A stretch of DNA of 64,000 nucleotides from CAZEAP01 sp964510315 (GTDB lineage Bacteria; Planctomycetota; Brocadiia; SM23-32). The notes under the pieces were generated by a model. The model was not told where the DNA came from and did no database searches. It was given only the letters and a program-made list of their open reading frames with translations. The stretch covers positions 1 to 64,000 of the forward strand of contig CAZEAP010000022.1 of NCBI GenBank assembly GCA_964510315.1. The letters are read 5' to 3'. Positions 9,955 through 19,306 of this stretch are shown piece by piece. How positions within the stretch are numbered: position 1 is the stretch's first letter; each line of letters opens with the position of its first letter. A program made the position numbers and the translations under genes.

Positions 9955-12729
9955 ATGACCACCGACAACGCCATACGCGCCCGCGGAGTGCGGGTCCACA
10001 ACCTGAAGAACATCGACGTGGACGTGCCGCGGGGGAAGTACGTGGTGGTCACCGGAGTGAGCGGCAGCGGGAAGTCGAGCCTCGCCCTCGACACCCTCTA
10101 CGCGGAGGGCCAGCGGCGCTACGTGGAGTCCTTCAGCGCCTACGCCCGCCAGTTCCTGGAGCGGATGGACAAGCCGGACGTCGACAAGGTGGAGAACATC
10201 CCTCCCGCCATCGCCATCGAGCAGAAAAACCCCGTCAAGAACCGTCGTTCCACCGTCGGCACCGCCACCGAGCTGAACGACTACATCCGCCTGCTGTGGG
10301 CGCGGGTGGGGCACGTGTTCTGCCCGGAATGCGGCCGGGAGATCGAGTCCCACAGCCCCGCCAACATCGCCGAGGAAGTGCTCTCGGGCGAGGAGGGAGC
10401 ACGTTTCATGGTCACCTTTCCCCTCGCTCTCACCGAGAAGCTCTCGGTGGAGGAGCAGGCCGAACGCATCCGCGAGATGGGCTTTGTGCGGCTGCTGGTC
10501 GATGGGAAGGTGATCGACATAACCTCCACCGACGAACTGCCGCTGCCGGAGGGCGGCGGAGAGGTGGAGGTGGTGGCCGACCGCCTGGTCGTCGGGCCGG
10601 ACGCCCGCGAGCGCCTGACCGAGGCGGTGGAGACCTGCTACCGGCTGGGCAAGGGGCGCTGCAACGTCCACGTGATGGAGGGCCCCGTCCTGAAGTTCAG
10701 CAACCGGATGATCTGCCCGGACTGCCGACGGGAGATGCCCGAGCCGACGCCTCAGCTCTTCTCCTTCAACAACCCGCTGGGCGCCTGCGAGACTTGTTCC
10801 GGCTACGGCGCAACCATATCCATCAGCCGGCAGGCGGTGGTGCCGGACCCCCGGAAGACCCTCCGGCAGGGCGCCATCGCCCCCTGGACCACGGACTCCA
10901 CCGAGGAATGCTTCGAGCAGCTCCTGGAGGGCGCACCGGAAGCGGGCATACCCGTCGACGTGCCCTGGGAGGACCTGGAGGACTGGCAGCAGGACGCGGT
11001 CTTCGGGGGCACCGACGACTTCTACGGGGTGTGGGACTTCTTCGACTGGCTGCGGAGCAAGAAGTACAAGCTCCACGTGCGCGTGCTGCTGAGCCGCTAC
11101 AGGGCCTACGAGACCTGTCCCGACTGCGGGGGGACGCGCCTCTGCGAGGAGGCCCGGAGCGTGGAGATCAGCGGTCGCAACGTCGCCGAGATCAGCGCGA
11201 TGCGCATCGAGGACGCGGTCGGTTTTTTCCACGACGAGATCGAACTGAGCGATTACGAACAGAAGGTCAGCGCCCTGCTGCTGGGGGAGATACGCGGCCG
11301 CCTGGACTGCCTGGAGCAGATCGGTCTCGGTTACGTCACGCTCGACAGGCTGACCCGGACCCTCAGCGGCGGCGAGATGCAGAGGGTCAACCTGGCCACG
11401 AGCCTCGGCTCCGCGCTGGTCAACACGCTCTACATCCTGGACGAGCCCAGCATCGGGCTGCACCCGCGGGACGCCGACAGGCTGATCGGCATACTGAACG
11501 ACCTGCGGGACCGGGGCAACACCGTTGTGGTGGTCGAGCACGATCGCCAGTTGATCGAGGCCGCCGACCACGCCATCGACCTGGGGCCCGGCCCCGGCGA
11601 GCGCGGCGGGCGAGTAGTCTATGACGGAGACCTCGAAGGGCTGGCGGAGTGTGAGGACTCGGTGACGGGCGCATACCTGCGGGGAGAGCTGCGCATACCC
11701 GTCCCGGAGGAGCGCCGACAGCCCGGCCCCCGCCGCATCATCCTGCGGGGCGCCGCCGAACATAATCTGAAAGAGATCGACGTGCAGTTCCCGCTGGGGC
11801 TTTTCGTCTGCGTCACCGGGGTCAGCGGCAGCGGCAAGAGCAGTCTGGTCCAGGACACGCTCTATGGGGCGCTGAAGCGGCGCAAGCCGGGCGGTTACGC
11901 CGACCCCATCGGCGAACACGATGCGCTGAGTGGAGATCAACTGATCGAGGACGTTATACTGGTGGACCAGTCGGCCGTTGGGACCACGCCCCGCTCCAAC
12001 CCCGTCACTTACGTAAAGGCGTTCAAATACATTCGCCGGCTTTTCTCAGAGACCCGTGAGGCCCGCATCCGCAACCTTGATCCCGGCACCTTCTCCTTCA
12101 ACACCCCCGGCGGGCGGTGCGAGGAGTGCAGCGGCACCGGGAGTATAAAGGTTGACATGCAGTTTCTGGCCGATGTCTACGTTACCTGCGAGCGGTGCGA
12201 GGGACGGCGCTATCAGGAGGACATCCTCAATATCGAATACCAGGGTCGTTCCATATACGACGTGCTCCAGATGACCGCCGATGAAGGCATGCGGTTCTTC
12301 CGGGGAGAGGAGAAGATAACCCGGCGGCTGCGGTACCTGAGCCGCACCGGCCTGGGATACATCCGCCTCGGCCAGCCGGCCACCACGCTGTCGGGCGGCG
12401 AAGCCCAGCGACTCAAACTGGCGGCGCACATGATCCAGGGCGGCGACGAGCCCCACCTTTTTCTGTTCGACGAACCCACCGTGGGGCTGCACTTCGACGA
12501 CATACGCAAGCTGCTGTCCTGTTTCCAATCCCTGGTTGACGACGGCCACAGCGTCATCGTCGTTGAACACAACCTTGACGTTATCAAGTACGCCGATTAT
12601 GTGATAGACCTGGGTCCGGGACAGGGTCCCGACGGCGGAGAGCTGGTAGTGGCCGGTTCTCCGGAAGAGATCGCCGACTGCGAGCGCAGCCATACGGGCC
12701 GCTTCCTGCGCCGGGTCCTGAACAACTGA
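9955..12729 (+). CDS. uvrA: Excinuclease ABC subunit UvrA
   Basis: DNA damage-sensing ATPase of nucleotide excision repair, 924 residues, near the family length. It has two ABC ATPase halves, each with Walker A (TGVSGSGKSS near the N-terminus and again near residue 620), signature LSGGE(M/A)QR, and the zinc-binding CxxC pairs in FCPECGRE, ICPDCRRE/CETCSG, CPDCGG and CEECSG/CERCEG. The ATG at 9955 gives the expected MTTDNAIRARGVRVHNLKNI start, downstream of a TATAAT box. uvrB and uvrC are not in the window. It may be cotranscribed with the acyltransferase gene 20 bases downstream. Confidence 0.97.
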   Translation: MTTDNAIRARGVRVHNLKNIDVDVPRGKYVVVTGVSGSGKSSLALDTLYAEGQRRYVESFSAYARQFLERMDKPDVDKVENIPPAIAIEQKNPVKNRRSTVGTATELNDYIRLLWARVGHVFCPECGREIESHSPANIAEEVLSGEEGARFMVTFPLALTEKLSVEEQAERIREMGFVRLLVDGKVIDITSTDELPLPEGGGEVEVVADRLVVGPDARERLTEAVETCYRLGKGRCNVHVMEGPVLKFSNRMICPDCRREMPEPTPQLFSFNNPLGACETCSGYGATISISRQAVVPDPRKTLRQGAIAPWTTDSTEECFEQLLEGAPEAGIPVDVPWEDLEDWQQDAVFGGTDDFYGVWDFFDWLRSKKYKLHVRVLLSRYRAYETCPDCGGTRLCEEARSVEISGRNVAEISAMRIEDAVGFFHDEIELSDYEQKVSALLLGEIRGRLDCLEQIGLGYVTLDRLTRTLSGGEMQRVNLATSLGSALVNTLYILDEPSIGLHPRDADRLIGILNDLRDRGNTVVVVEHDRQLIEAADHAIDLGPGPGERGGRVVYDGDLEGLAECEDSVTGAYLRGELRIPVPEERRQPGPRRIILRGAAEHNLKEIDVQFPLGLFVCVTGVSGSGKSSLVQDTLYGALKRRKPGGYADPIGEHDALSGDQLIEDVILVDQSAVGTTPRSNPVTYVKAFKYIRRLFSETREARIRNLDPGTFSFNTPGGRCEECSGTGSIKVDMQFLADVYVTCERCEGRRYQEDILNIEYQGRSIYDVLQMTADEGMRFFRGEEKITRRLRYLSRTGLGYIRLGQPATTLSGGEAQRLKLAAHMIQGGDEPHLFLFDEPTVGLHFDDIRKLLSCFQSLVDDGHSVIVVEHNLDVIKYADYVIDLGPGQGPDGGELVVAGSPEEIADCERSHTGRFLRRVLNN

Positions 12730-12748
12730 ACCAACCGCGGAAGAGGGC

Positions 12749-13675
12749 ATGACGGAGAGCGGAAAGTTGGGCACGGCCCTGGACTGGGTGGGCTACGCCC
12801 TCATGCGCAACGTCGTCGCGGCGGTTCAGGTTCTTCCCTGGAGGAGCGGGCGCGCCCTGGCGAGGGGCCTCGGACGGGTCGCCTGCGTGCTGGACCGCTC
12901 CACCCGCAAGGCGAACGCTGAGGAGAACCTCTCGCGCGCCTTTCCGGAGTTGAGCAAGCAGGAGGTCAAGGCCATCATCCGTGACGTCTACCCCCACCTC
13001 TCCACTGTGCTGCTGGAGGGACTGGAGTTCTCCCGTGCCGTGATGCGCGGGCAGGGGCGGGGGCTTCTGGAGACCGAGGGCTTCGAGCAACTAAAGGAGG
13101 CGGGGAGGCAGACCGGAGTGGTCTTCGTTAGCGGCCACTTCGGGCAGTGGGAGGTGCTCGGAGCCGCGGCTCAACTGCTGGGCTACCCCCTGTGGACCGT
13201 CCGCCGCGGGTTCGACAATGTTTTCGTCGAGGATTACGTGCGTCGCCTGCGGAAACAACGCGGCCAGCGGATGCTCGGCAAACACAGGGTGCTGCGCCGG
13301 ATGATCCGGCTGGTCGAGCGGGGACAGAACGTGGCCATGCTGATCGACCAGGACGCCCGGCGCCACGGGCTGCTGGTGGACTTCTTCGGTCGGCCGGCCA
13401 GCACCACCACCGCCCCGGCACGGTTGGCACTGCGAACGGGTGCTCCCGTTGCAGTGGTCTACGGGCGGCGTATCGAGGGAAGGAACCGTTTCAGGATCGT
13501 CCTGGAGAACGTTGTCCGGCCCGACCCCGACGCCGATTACCGCAGCGAGGTGCGACGCATCACCCAGCGGATCACCCACGACCTGGAGAATGTCATCCGG
13601 CGGGCGCCGGAGCGATGGCTGTGGCTCCACAGGCGCTGGAAAACTTACCCCGGCAAGTATCCCCGGCACCGCTGA
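12749..13675 (+). CDS. Lipid A biosynthesis acyltransferase (LpxL/HtrB family)
   Basis: A 308-residue inner-membrane-associated acyltransferase. The catalytic HX4E motif is in SGHFGQWEVLG, followed by the conserved MLIDQDARRHGLLVDFFG and TTTAPARLALRTGAPV blocks. The family transfers an acyl chain to Kdo-lipid A or a related glycolipid, so its presence supports an LPS-type outer membrane. An N-terminal helix (about 14-35) probably anchors it. Which late acyltransferase it is (LpxL or LpxM type) cannot be told. Confidence 0.85.
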   Translation: MTESGKLGTALDWVGYALMRNVVAAVQVLPWRSGRALARGLGRVACVLDRSTRKANAEENLSRAFPELSKQEVKAIIRDVYPHLSTVLLEGLEFSRAVMRGQGRGLLETEGFEQLKEAGRQTGVVFVSGHFGQWEVLGAAAQLLGYPLWTVRRGFDNVFVEDYVRRLRKQRGQRMLGKHRVLRRMIRLVERGQNVAMLIDQDARRHGLLVDFFGRPASTTTAPARLALRTGAPVAVVYGRRIEGRNRFRIVLENVVRPDPDADYRSEVRRITQRITHDLENVIRRAPERWLWLHRRWKTYPGKYPRHR

Positions 13676-13781
13676 CCCGCGGCCGTCTCTCACTTGCGCC
13701 GGGGTCTTTTGACTGTACCCTGATGAGGGTTCGTTTCTCTTGTCCGTCAAACGTGCACGCCCCTCAGAAAGGCCGCGCCAA

Positions 13782-14606
13782 ATGGTTCGGAAGGCCGTAG
13801 TGCTGGCGCGCGGTCTCGGCACCCGTATGCGTCGAGACCGGCCGGAGGTCGAACTGGAAGGCCCGCAGCAGCAGCGAGCGGAGGCCGGGCTGAAGGCCCT
13901 CATACCCGTCAACGGGCGGCCTTTCCTCGACTACGTGGTGGACTCCCTCATCCGGGCCGGCCTCGACCGGACATGCCTTGTCATCGCTCCCGAGGCGGAC
14001 CTGATGCGGAGGGAGGCCGAACGCCTCAGCCGGCAGAGCGCAGCCGAGGTGGCGTGCGCCGTGCAGGATGAGCCCCTCGGCACGGCCGATGCCGTGCTGG
14101 CGGCGCAAGCCTGGGTGGGCGACCACCCGTTTGTCCTCACCAACTCCGACAACCTGTTCCCTCCCGAAGCGGTGGCCCGCGTCGCCGGGGGCCCCGAAGA
14201 GGAATGCCGGGCAGGCGTGTTCCGGCGCGAGCAACTCGCTCGCCGGGGCAATATCCGTCCCGAGCGCGTCCGGAGCTTCGCCGTCGTTCGGGCTTCCGAG
14301 GAAGGCGACCTCCTGGGCATAGTGGAGAAACCATCGGAGCCGGAGCGCTTTGCCCGGCGGGGCAGCGTGCTGGTCAGCATGAACCTCTACGCGTTCACGC
14401 CGGCCGTTTTCGAGTCCTGCCGCCGGATCGAGCCCGACCCCGAGCGCGGGGAGCTGGAGCTGACGGCGGCCGTCGCCGATCTGTTAGACTCAGGAGGCGT
14501 ACCATTCCGCGTAACTTTATGCAGGGGACCCGTTTTCGACCTGACCAGCAGAGCGGATATAGCCGCCGTTGAGCGAGAACTCCGTGATCGCCCGCTCTGC
14601 TTCTGA
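13782..14606 (+). CDS. Sugar-phosphate nucleotidyltransferase
   Basis: A 274-residue NTP_transferase-type protein. The N-terminal nucleotide-binding loop reads VVLARGLGTRM (alanine of the usual AAGxGTRM replaced by arginine), then the family's LIPVNGRPFLDYVVDSL, the product-binding DEPLGTADAVL and the metal-binding TNSDNLFP (the D of NSDN). It probably activates a sugar 1-phosphate to an NDP-sugar; the sugar is unknown. The ATG at 13782 is preferred over an upstream TTG because the family motif begins right after it and AGAAAGG precedes it. Confidence 0.8.
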   Translation: MVRKAVVLARGLGTRMRRDRPEVELEGPQQQRAEAGLKALIPVNGRPFLDYVVDSLIRAGLDRTCLVIAPEADLMRREAERLSRQSAAEVACAVQDEPLGTADAVLAAQAWVGDHPFVLTNSDNLFPPEAVARVAGGPEEECRAGVFRREQLARRGNIRPERVRSFAVVRASEEGDLLGIVEKPSEPERFARRGSVLVSMNLYAFTPAVFESCRRIEPDPERGELELTAAVADLLDSGGVPFRVTLCRGPVFDLTSRADIAAVERELRDRPLCF

Positions 14607-14647
14607 CGCCGTCGCCGGGCGGTGTCTCCACGCGCCGGAGAGGAAAC

Positions 14648-15496
14648 ATGGCGAAGGGCGACCTTCACATACATACGCTGGCCAGCGACGGGCTGCTCTC
14701 TCCGAGCCAGGTGGTGGACCGGGTGAAGGAGGCCGGCCTGGGCTTCTTTTCCATCGCCGATCACAACACCACGGCCGGAATCGAGGAGGCCGAGGCGGCT
14801 CTGGCCGGGGGCCGCCCCCGCATGATCTACGGCGTCGAGCTGAGCGCCCAGCCGAAAGATGGCGACGAGATTCACGTGCTGGGCTACGGCTTCGACCCCA
14901 ATAGCGAAGCGCTGAGGGAAGCGTGTCGCCGGATCGTCCGGCGCAAAAACGAGCAGATGTGGCGGATGGTGCGTCGGCTGCGGCAGTTCGGGGTGGGCAT
15001 CGAGGTCGCCGACCTGCCCACCGACGAGGAGGACGGCTACGTGGGACGACCCTTACTGGCCGAGCGGCTCGTCCGCAGAGGGGTTGTGCATTCCACCCGG
15101 CAGGCCTTCGTCCGTTTTCTCGGCAGCGAAGGGGGAGCCTACGTGCCCATGAGGGAGTTCAGCCCCGGCCGCTGCATAGAGGCCATCCACGAGGCCGGAG
15201 GGCTCGCCGTGCTCGCTCACCCGACCATCGGGCTGGTCGACGCCTGGATCGACCGCCTCGCGGACCGGGGCCTGGACGGGGCCGAGGCCTATCGGCCGGG
15301 CCGGCGCGGAAACCAGCAGCTCTACATCGAGAAGGCCGCCGAACACTTCGGTCTCTTTGTCACCGGGGGCAGCGACTTCCACGGGCGCAGGGGAGACGAC
15401 CGGGTCGGCAAATTCACCGTCCGGCGCGACCGGCTCGACGGGTTCTTCTCCGCCCTCGCCGCGCGCACCCACGCGGGCGCTCCGAAGCCCGACTGA
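14648..15496 (+). CDS. PHP-domain phosphoesterase (RNase AM/YciV-like)
   Basis: A 282-residue metal-dependent phosphoesterase. PHP motifs in order: DLHIHTLASDG (H7, H9), IADHNTT (D38, H39), YGVELS, HVLGYGF, LAHP and GGSDFHG. Overall size and the inserted middle domain fit the 3',5'-nucleoside bisphosphate phosphatase / 5'-3' exoribonuclease group, but substrate is not certain. GGAGAGGAAAC precedes the ATG. It lies 41 bases after the nucleotidyltransferase and is probably cotranscribed. Confidence 0.85.
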   Translation: MAKGDLHIHTLASDGLLSPSQVVDRVKEAGLGFFSIADHNTTAGIEEAEAALAGGRPRMIYGVELSAQPKDGDEIHVLGYGFDPNSEALREACRRIVRRKNEQMWRMVRRLRQFGVGIEVADLPTDEEDGYVGRPLLAERLVRRGVVHSTRQAFVRFLGSEGGAYVPMREFSPGRCIEAIHEAGGLAVLAHPTIGLVDAWIDRLADRGLDGAEAYRPGRRGNQQLYIEKAAEHFGLFVTGGSDFHGRRGDDRVGKFTVRRDRLDGFFSALAARTHAGAPKPD

Positions 15497-15523
15497 CCCA
15501 CTCCGTCTCAACAGCGGACGGCG

Positions 15524-15552
15524 TTGACCTACCCGCAAGACGGTGGTAAAGT
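15524..15552 (+). promoter_or_regulatory. Candidate promoter of the UroD-like gene
   Basis: TTGACC at 15524-15529, exactly 17 bases, then TAAAGT at 15547-15552, followed 42 bases later by the GTG start of the downstream gene. Confidence 0.5.
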
Positions 15553-15594
15553 GGCCCGGCTGAGGCGGGCACTGCGGGTCATGGAGACATCCTG

Positions 15595-16617
15595 GTGGGC
15601 CGGAATTCCAGGGAAATCGTGCGGGCGGCGGTGGAGTTCACGGGTCCCGAGCGGCTGCCGGTGAAGATGGCCGCGCTCGGAGTCTCCGACACCGCCGGAG
15701 TTCCCGTCCGCCACAAGCGGCGCGAGGTGGACGGTCGGGAGGGCGACGAATGGGGCGTTGTCTGGGAGAAGAGCGAAGTCCACAACATGGGCCAACCGCG
15801 GGGGCACCTTCTCGGCGACCTCTCTGAGGTGGGCAAAGTTGTGCCGCCGGACTACGAGGAGGACTTTCACTACGAGGACTGCGAGGCGGCGCTGCGGGAA
15901 GCCGAGAAGCAGGGCAAGTACACCACCGCCGGCATATTCATGGTGCTCTTCGAACGGATGCATGCGCTGGCCGGCTTTGAGAACGTGTTGATGGGACTCC
16001 TGGCCGACCGGGAGCACGCCGCGGCCCTCGCCGACCGGATACTGGAGGCCAGGCTCTGCTTCGTGCGCAACATGCAGGAACGCTTCGGGGAGCGGCTGGA
16101 CTCCTTCGGGATGAGCGAGGACTGGGGCACCCAGGAGGCCGCTTTCGTCAGCGCCGAGCTGTGGTACGACTTCTTCTACCCCCGCTACAGGCGGCTCTTC
16201 GACGCCATGCACGAGGGCGGCCAGCACGTCTGGGTCCACTCCTGCGGTAAGATCAACGAGATCATCCAGGGTTTCATCGACGCCGGCGTTGACGTGATCA
16301 ACCTCCAGCAGCCCCGCGCGCTGGGCATAGAAGAGGTCGGCCGGCGCTACCGGGGCAGCATCACCTTCGAGTCGCTGGCCGACATCCAGGCCAGCCTGCC
16401 CACCGGCCGGGCAGACCCCATCGAGGAGGACGCCGAGGCGCTGGCCCGGCACTGGATGACCCCGGAGGGCGGATTCGTCTTCAGCGACTACGGGGACGAC
16501 GCCGCCATCGGCGCCGACCAGGGGGCCAAACTGACCATGTACCGCGCCTTCAGCCGCGTCTCCGAAGAACTCTACGGCAACCCCCTCCCCGAACCGCGTG
16601 TCCCCGCGGGTCGCTGA
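15595..16617 (+). CDS. Uroporphyrinogen decarboxylase-like methyltransferase-family protein
   Basis: A 340-residue TIM-barrel protein of the UroD/MtaA/CmuA superfamily. The zinc-binding signature is VWVHSCGKINEI (H-x-C), and GMSEDWGTQEA and FSDYGDD fit the barrel. In heme-making UroD the pattern differs, so this is more likely a corrinoid-related or demethylating enzyme, common in many paralogs in PVC and Lentisphaerae-type genomes. The start is a GTG with GGAG eight bases upstream; the ATG at 15582 is out of frame. No corrinoid protein is nearby. Its paralog at 20453-21550 is distant in sequence. Confidence 0.75.
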   Translation: MGRNSREIVRAAVEFTGPERLPVKMAALGVSDTAGVPVRHKRREVDGREGDEWGVVWEKSEVHNMGQPRGHLLGDLSEVGKVVPPDYEEDFHYEDCEAALREAEKQGKYTTAGIFMVLFERMHALAGFENVLMGLLADREHAAALADRILEARLCFVRNMQERFGERLDSFGMSEDWGTQEAAFVSAELWYDFFYPRYRRLFDAMHEGGQHVWVHSCGKINEIIQGFIDAGVDVINLQQPRALGIEEVGRRYRGSITFESLADIQASLPTGRADPIEEDAEALARHWMTPEGGFVFSDYGDDAAIGADQGAKLTMYRAFSRVSEELYGNPLPEPRVPAGR

Positions 16618-16764
16618 GCGGGTCCATGACCGAAGAGAGTGTGCGCCGGTCTCCCGCCGTTGCGCCTGCCTTCCTTCGTTGCCGTCCCGCCACAGGCGGG
16701 CGAGCTTCGTGCACAGTTTCCCCTTGGGGTGGGCGGCACCGCCGCGGCTGGCGTGTGGAGTCCC
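16618..16764. other. Short intergenic region between convergent operons
   Basis: A 147-base gap between two convergent genes. It contains small inverted repeats such as CCCGCC/GGCGGG near 16685-16700 and GGCGGC/GCCGCC near 16731-16746 that could end transcription, but no T-tract. No gene seen. Confidence 0.3.
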
Positions 16765-18927
16765 TCAGGCGCCTTCCGGCGGTGTGAGGCGGAGGGTCAG
16801 GGAGAAGCCGATGTGCAGCCAGCCGTTCTCCACCCGGAACAGCAGCTTGTTGAGCCCCTTCTTCAGGTGGACGCGCCGCCATGCCTCGTCGATGTCCCAG
16901 CCTTTCAGCCGCTTGGAGCTGATCCACACGGGCACGCCGTTGATCTTCAGTATGCCGCGGTCGTCGGAGCCGACGGCGATCCAGACGTCCCGGGCCTCGT
17001 CGCTGTACATCTCGGTGTAGGCGTACCAGATGCCGTATTGCTCGGGGTTGGCCGGCAGTACCTGGGGCTTGTGGGATTGCACGAACCGCCAGCGGATGGT
17101 ACGGCCGCCCTTGCCCACGTAGGTGGCGTCCAGGTCGATGAGGCTGTCGGGCGGAAACTCCCGATCGATGTTGACCCGCTCGGGGTTTGGGAACGGCCCG
17201 ATGGTCCACCAGCTATCGATGTAGGTCCACTTGCTGGGGACGCCTCCTTCAGCGATCTTCCTTGCTCCTATGGCCGGCACGTCGCGCGTGAGTTGCGGCA
17301 GGTTGCCTTCGCCTTCGGCGTCCATGGCCAGCCGGAAATCGCTGCTCCCTTCCTCCAGCTCGCCGGTGGTGTCCTTGATGTCCTGCCGGGGCAGGGCGGC
17401 GGCCGCACCCTCTTCCTCGCCGGTCTCCTCCTGCTCCTCCTCCCCCTCGGCGGCCTGCTGTTCGGCGGCGCGCATCATGGCGGACATGTCGGTAAACTCG
17501 CCGCTGACGTCTTCCATGGCCATTTCGCGGATGATCAGCTCAAAGTCCTGGCGCTGCTCCTGCTGGAGCATTCCGGCCGGCACGTCCGCACCGAACTTCA
17601 TCTTGGCCACCGACTGGTTGGCCATCTCCAGCATGCGATGAGCCAGGTTGACCATCGAGGTCGTCTCCCGCAGCGCTTTGCCGACCTCTTCTTTGTGGGC
17701 TTCGAAACGGTTGGCCGTCCGAACCGCCTCGCGCAGCAGTTCCGGGTGCAGTTCGGGGCGCACCGGCCGGACCAGGTCGATGTCGTCCCGGGCGTCTTCC
17801 AGCTCTATGTCCCGCACCATGGCCAGGTCCATCGCCCGCACGTCCTTGAGGTTCTTGGCGATCTCGTCCTCGGAGTTCCTTGCGCGCTCGTAGAGTTGGG
17901 CGACGTCGAGGTCACCGATGTCCGTTTCCGCTTCCTCTGCGGCGCGGGCCTCCGCTGGAGGGGTGAGAACTCCGGCCTCGACGGTGGCCTCTCGGGCGAG
18001 CTGACGTTCGTGCTGCTGGACGGTGCTGCGGAGCTGTTGGAGGGCCTCCTGCTGGGCGGCCTCGGCCTCTTCCTGCTTTCTGGCGGCTTCGGCCCGCATC
18101 TGCTCCTTCTTCTGCACGCCGGCCTCGAGTTTCTCGGTCATTTCCGCCACGCGCTGGTCCCGCTTCTGCAGGTCGTTTGCTTTCCTCTTTACGTGTTTCT
18201 CCGGCCTGCCGGCTTCCTTCATCTTCTCGAGCTGCCGGCGCACCTTGTCCGCCTCCTCTTCTGCCGTGGAAAGGGCCTGTTCCTGCTGGGAGACGGTGAT
18301 CTTCTGTTCCCGGTGGGCATCGTGGGCGTCCTTTGCCTCCCGGTGCTTCTCGGCGGCTCGGTCCTGTTTGCGGGCGGCCTCGGTGACGTCGAACTCCGTC
18401 ATGTCCAGTTTGGTGGCGGCTCTGCGCTGGGCTTGCTCGGCGAGGGCCTGATGTCTGTCGGTCTGTTCGATGGGAGCATCTCGCTCGATGGAATCGGTCG
18501 CTTGCTCCATATGTTCGAGGGCCTGTTCCATCTCCTGGAGCGCTTCGCGGGGGGCCTCCGCCCGCTGCTGTTTCTCGAAGTAGCGGAACTCCTCTGAGAT
18601 GTTCTGGTGGACGTCGGTGATCTGCTCCAGGAGGCGCTGCAACTCGCGGGTGTTCTGTTCGATCTGGTCGGCGGCCCGCATTTCAATCGCTTCGGCCAGG
18701 CGCTCCAGTTCGCGGCCGGACATACGGGCCTGGGGTCTGGTCTCCCGGACGATCTCCCGGACTACTTCGCGAACCGGGGTCAGGTAAACCAGCGCGAAGC
18801 AGGCGAGCAGGTGGAGACAGAGCGAGACCATGAACCAGCGTCGGTCTCTTTTGCCGCGACTACGAAGGCCGCTCGGCCGGGACTTCGTACTCTGGCTCTT
18901 CGGCCTGCTTGGTTTTGAGTCCGACAT
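16765..18927 (-). CDS. TolA-like energy-transducer protein with coiled coil and C-terminal beta domain
   Basis: A 720-residue protein downstream of ExbB and ExbD. After a basic N-terminus comes one membrane segment (about 33-51, MVSLCLHLLACFALVYL) containing S35-L-C-L-H39, the SxxxH motif by which TonB and TolA couple to their motors. Residues about 55-320 are a highly charged, Gln/Glu/Ala-rich coiled coil, then a helical region to about 510 and a Glu-rich linker. The last 150 residues (WWTIGPFPNPERV ... GSDDRGILKINGVPVW) resemble beta-sandwich carbohydrate-binding or PA14-like modules. I infer a periplasm-spanning transducer. Start: ATG at 18927 overlaps exbD by 68 bases and has GGAG before it; the ATG at 18831, just before the membrane segment, is an alternative. 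Confidence 0.7.
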   Translation of the reverse strand: MSDSKPSRPKSQSTKSRPSGLRSRGKRDRRWFMVSLCLHLLACFALVYLTPVREVVREIVRETRPQARMSGRELERLAEAIEMRAADQIEQNTRELQRLLEQITDVHQNISEEFRYFEKQQRAEAPREALQEMEQALEHMEQATDSIERDAPIEQTDRHQALAEQAQRRAATKLDMTEFDVTEAARKQDRAAEKHREAKDAHDAHREQKITVSQQEQALSTAEEEADKVRRQLEKMKEAGRPEKHVKRKANDLQKRDQRVAEMTEKLEAGVQKKEQMRAEAARKQEEAEAAQQEALQQLRSTVQQHERQLAREATVEAGVLTPPAEARAAEEAETDIGDLDVAQLYERARNSEDEIAKNLKDVRAMDLAMVRDIELEDARDDIDLVRPVRPELHPELLREAVRTANRFEAHKEEVGKALRETTSMVNLAHRMLEMANQSVAKMKFGADVPAGMLQQEQRQDFELIIREMAMEDVSGEFTDMSAMMRAAEQQAAEGEEEQEETGEEEGAAAALPRQDIKDTTGELEEGSSDFRLAMDAEGEGNLPQLTRDVPAIGARKIAEGGVPSKWTYIDSWWTIGPFPNPERVNIDREFPPDSLIDLDATYVGKGGRTIRWRFVQSHKPQVLPANPEQYGIWYAYTEMYSDEARDVWIAVGSDDRGILKINGVPVWISSKRLKGWDIDEAWRRVHLKKGLNKLLFRVENGWLHIGFSLTLRLTPPEGA

Positions 18928-19306
18928 TCTCCAACCCCTCGAACGTGCACATGTCAATCACCTGGACGAAGGCCCAGGCCGGCGTATCCCTGTCCATGTC
19001 GATTCGGATTCGGCGGGCGGGATTCTGCTCGGCGATCTCCCGCAGTTCTTGCAGCAGGAACCCCTGGCCCACCGGATCGGAGCCGAGGTAGAAGTTGCCG
19101 CCGCCGTCGATGCTTATGATGGTCATGTCGTCGACGACTCGGCGGCTCACAGCGGCGGCCGCCGGGGGAAGGCTCAGCGGGAGTTCCTTCTCGATTTTCT
19201 TCAGGGTGGTGGCTACCAGGAAGAAGATCAGCAGCAGGAAGACGCAGTCGATCAGGGGAGCCATCTGGACTTCGATGTCGTCGGTCTCTTCCAGGTTAAC
19301 CCGCAT
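18860..19306 (-). CDS. exbD: ExbD/TolR-family proton-channel subunit
   Basis: A 148-residue protein with one membrane helix (about 15-35) carrying the essential aspartate D20 in MAPLIDCVFLLLIFFL, then a periplasmic domain ending in VIDMCTFEGLENVGLKT, typical of the TolR/ExbD fold. It forms the proton-driven motor with ExbB. Its start overlaps the end of exbB by eleven bases and its end overlaps the TolA-like gene, so all three are translationally coupled. Confidence 0.92.
   Translation of the reverse strand: MRVNLEETDDIEVQMAPLIDCVFLLLIFFLVATTLKKIEKELPLSLPPAAAAVSRRVVDDMTIISIDGGGNFYLGSDPVGQGFLLQELREIAEQNPARRIRIDMDRDTPAWAFVQVIDMCTFEGLENVGLKTKQAEEPEYEVPAERPS

Noticed and set aside
9934..11940. 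Long minus-strand frame opposite uvrA
   Set aside because: Antisense shadow of a certain gene, with low-complexity His/Gln/Leu-rich sequence.
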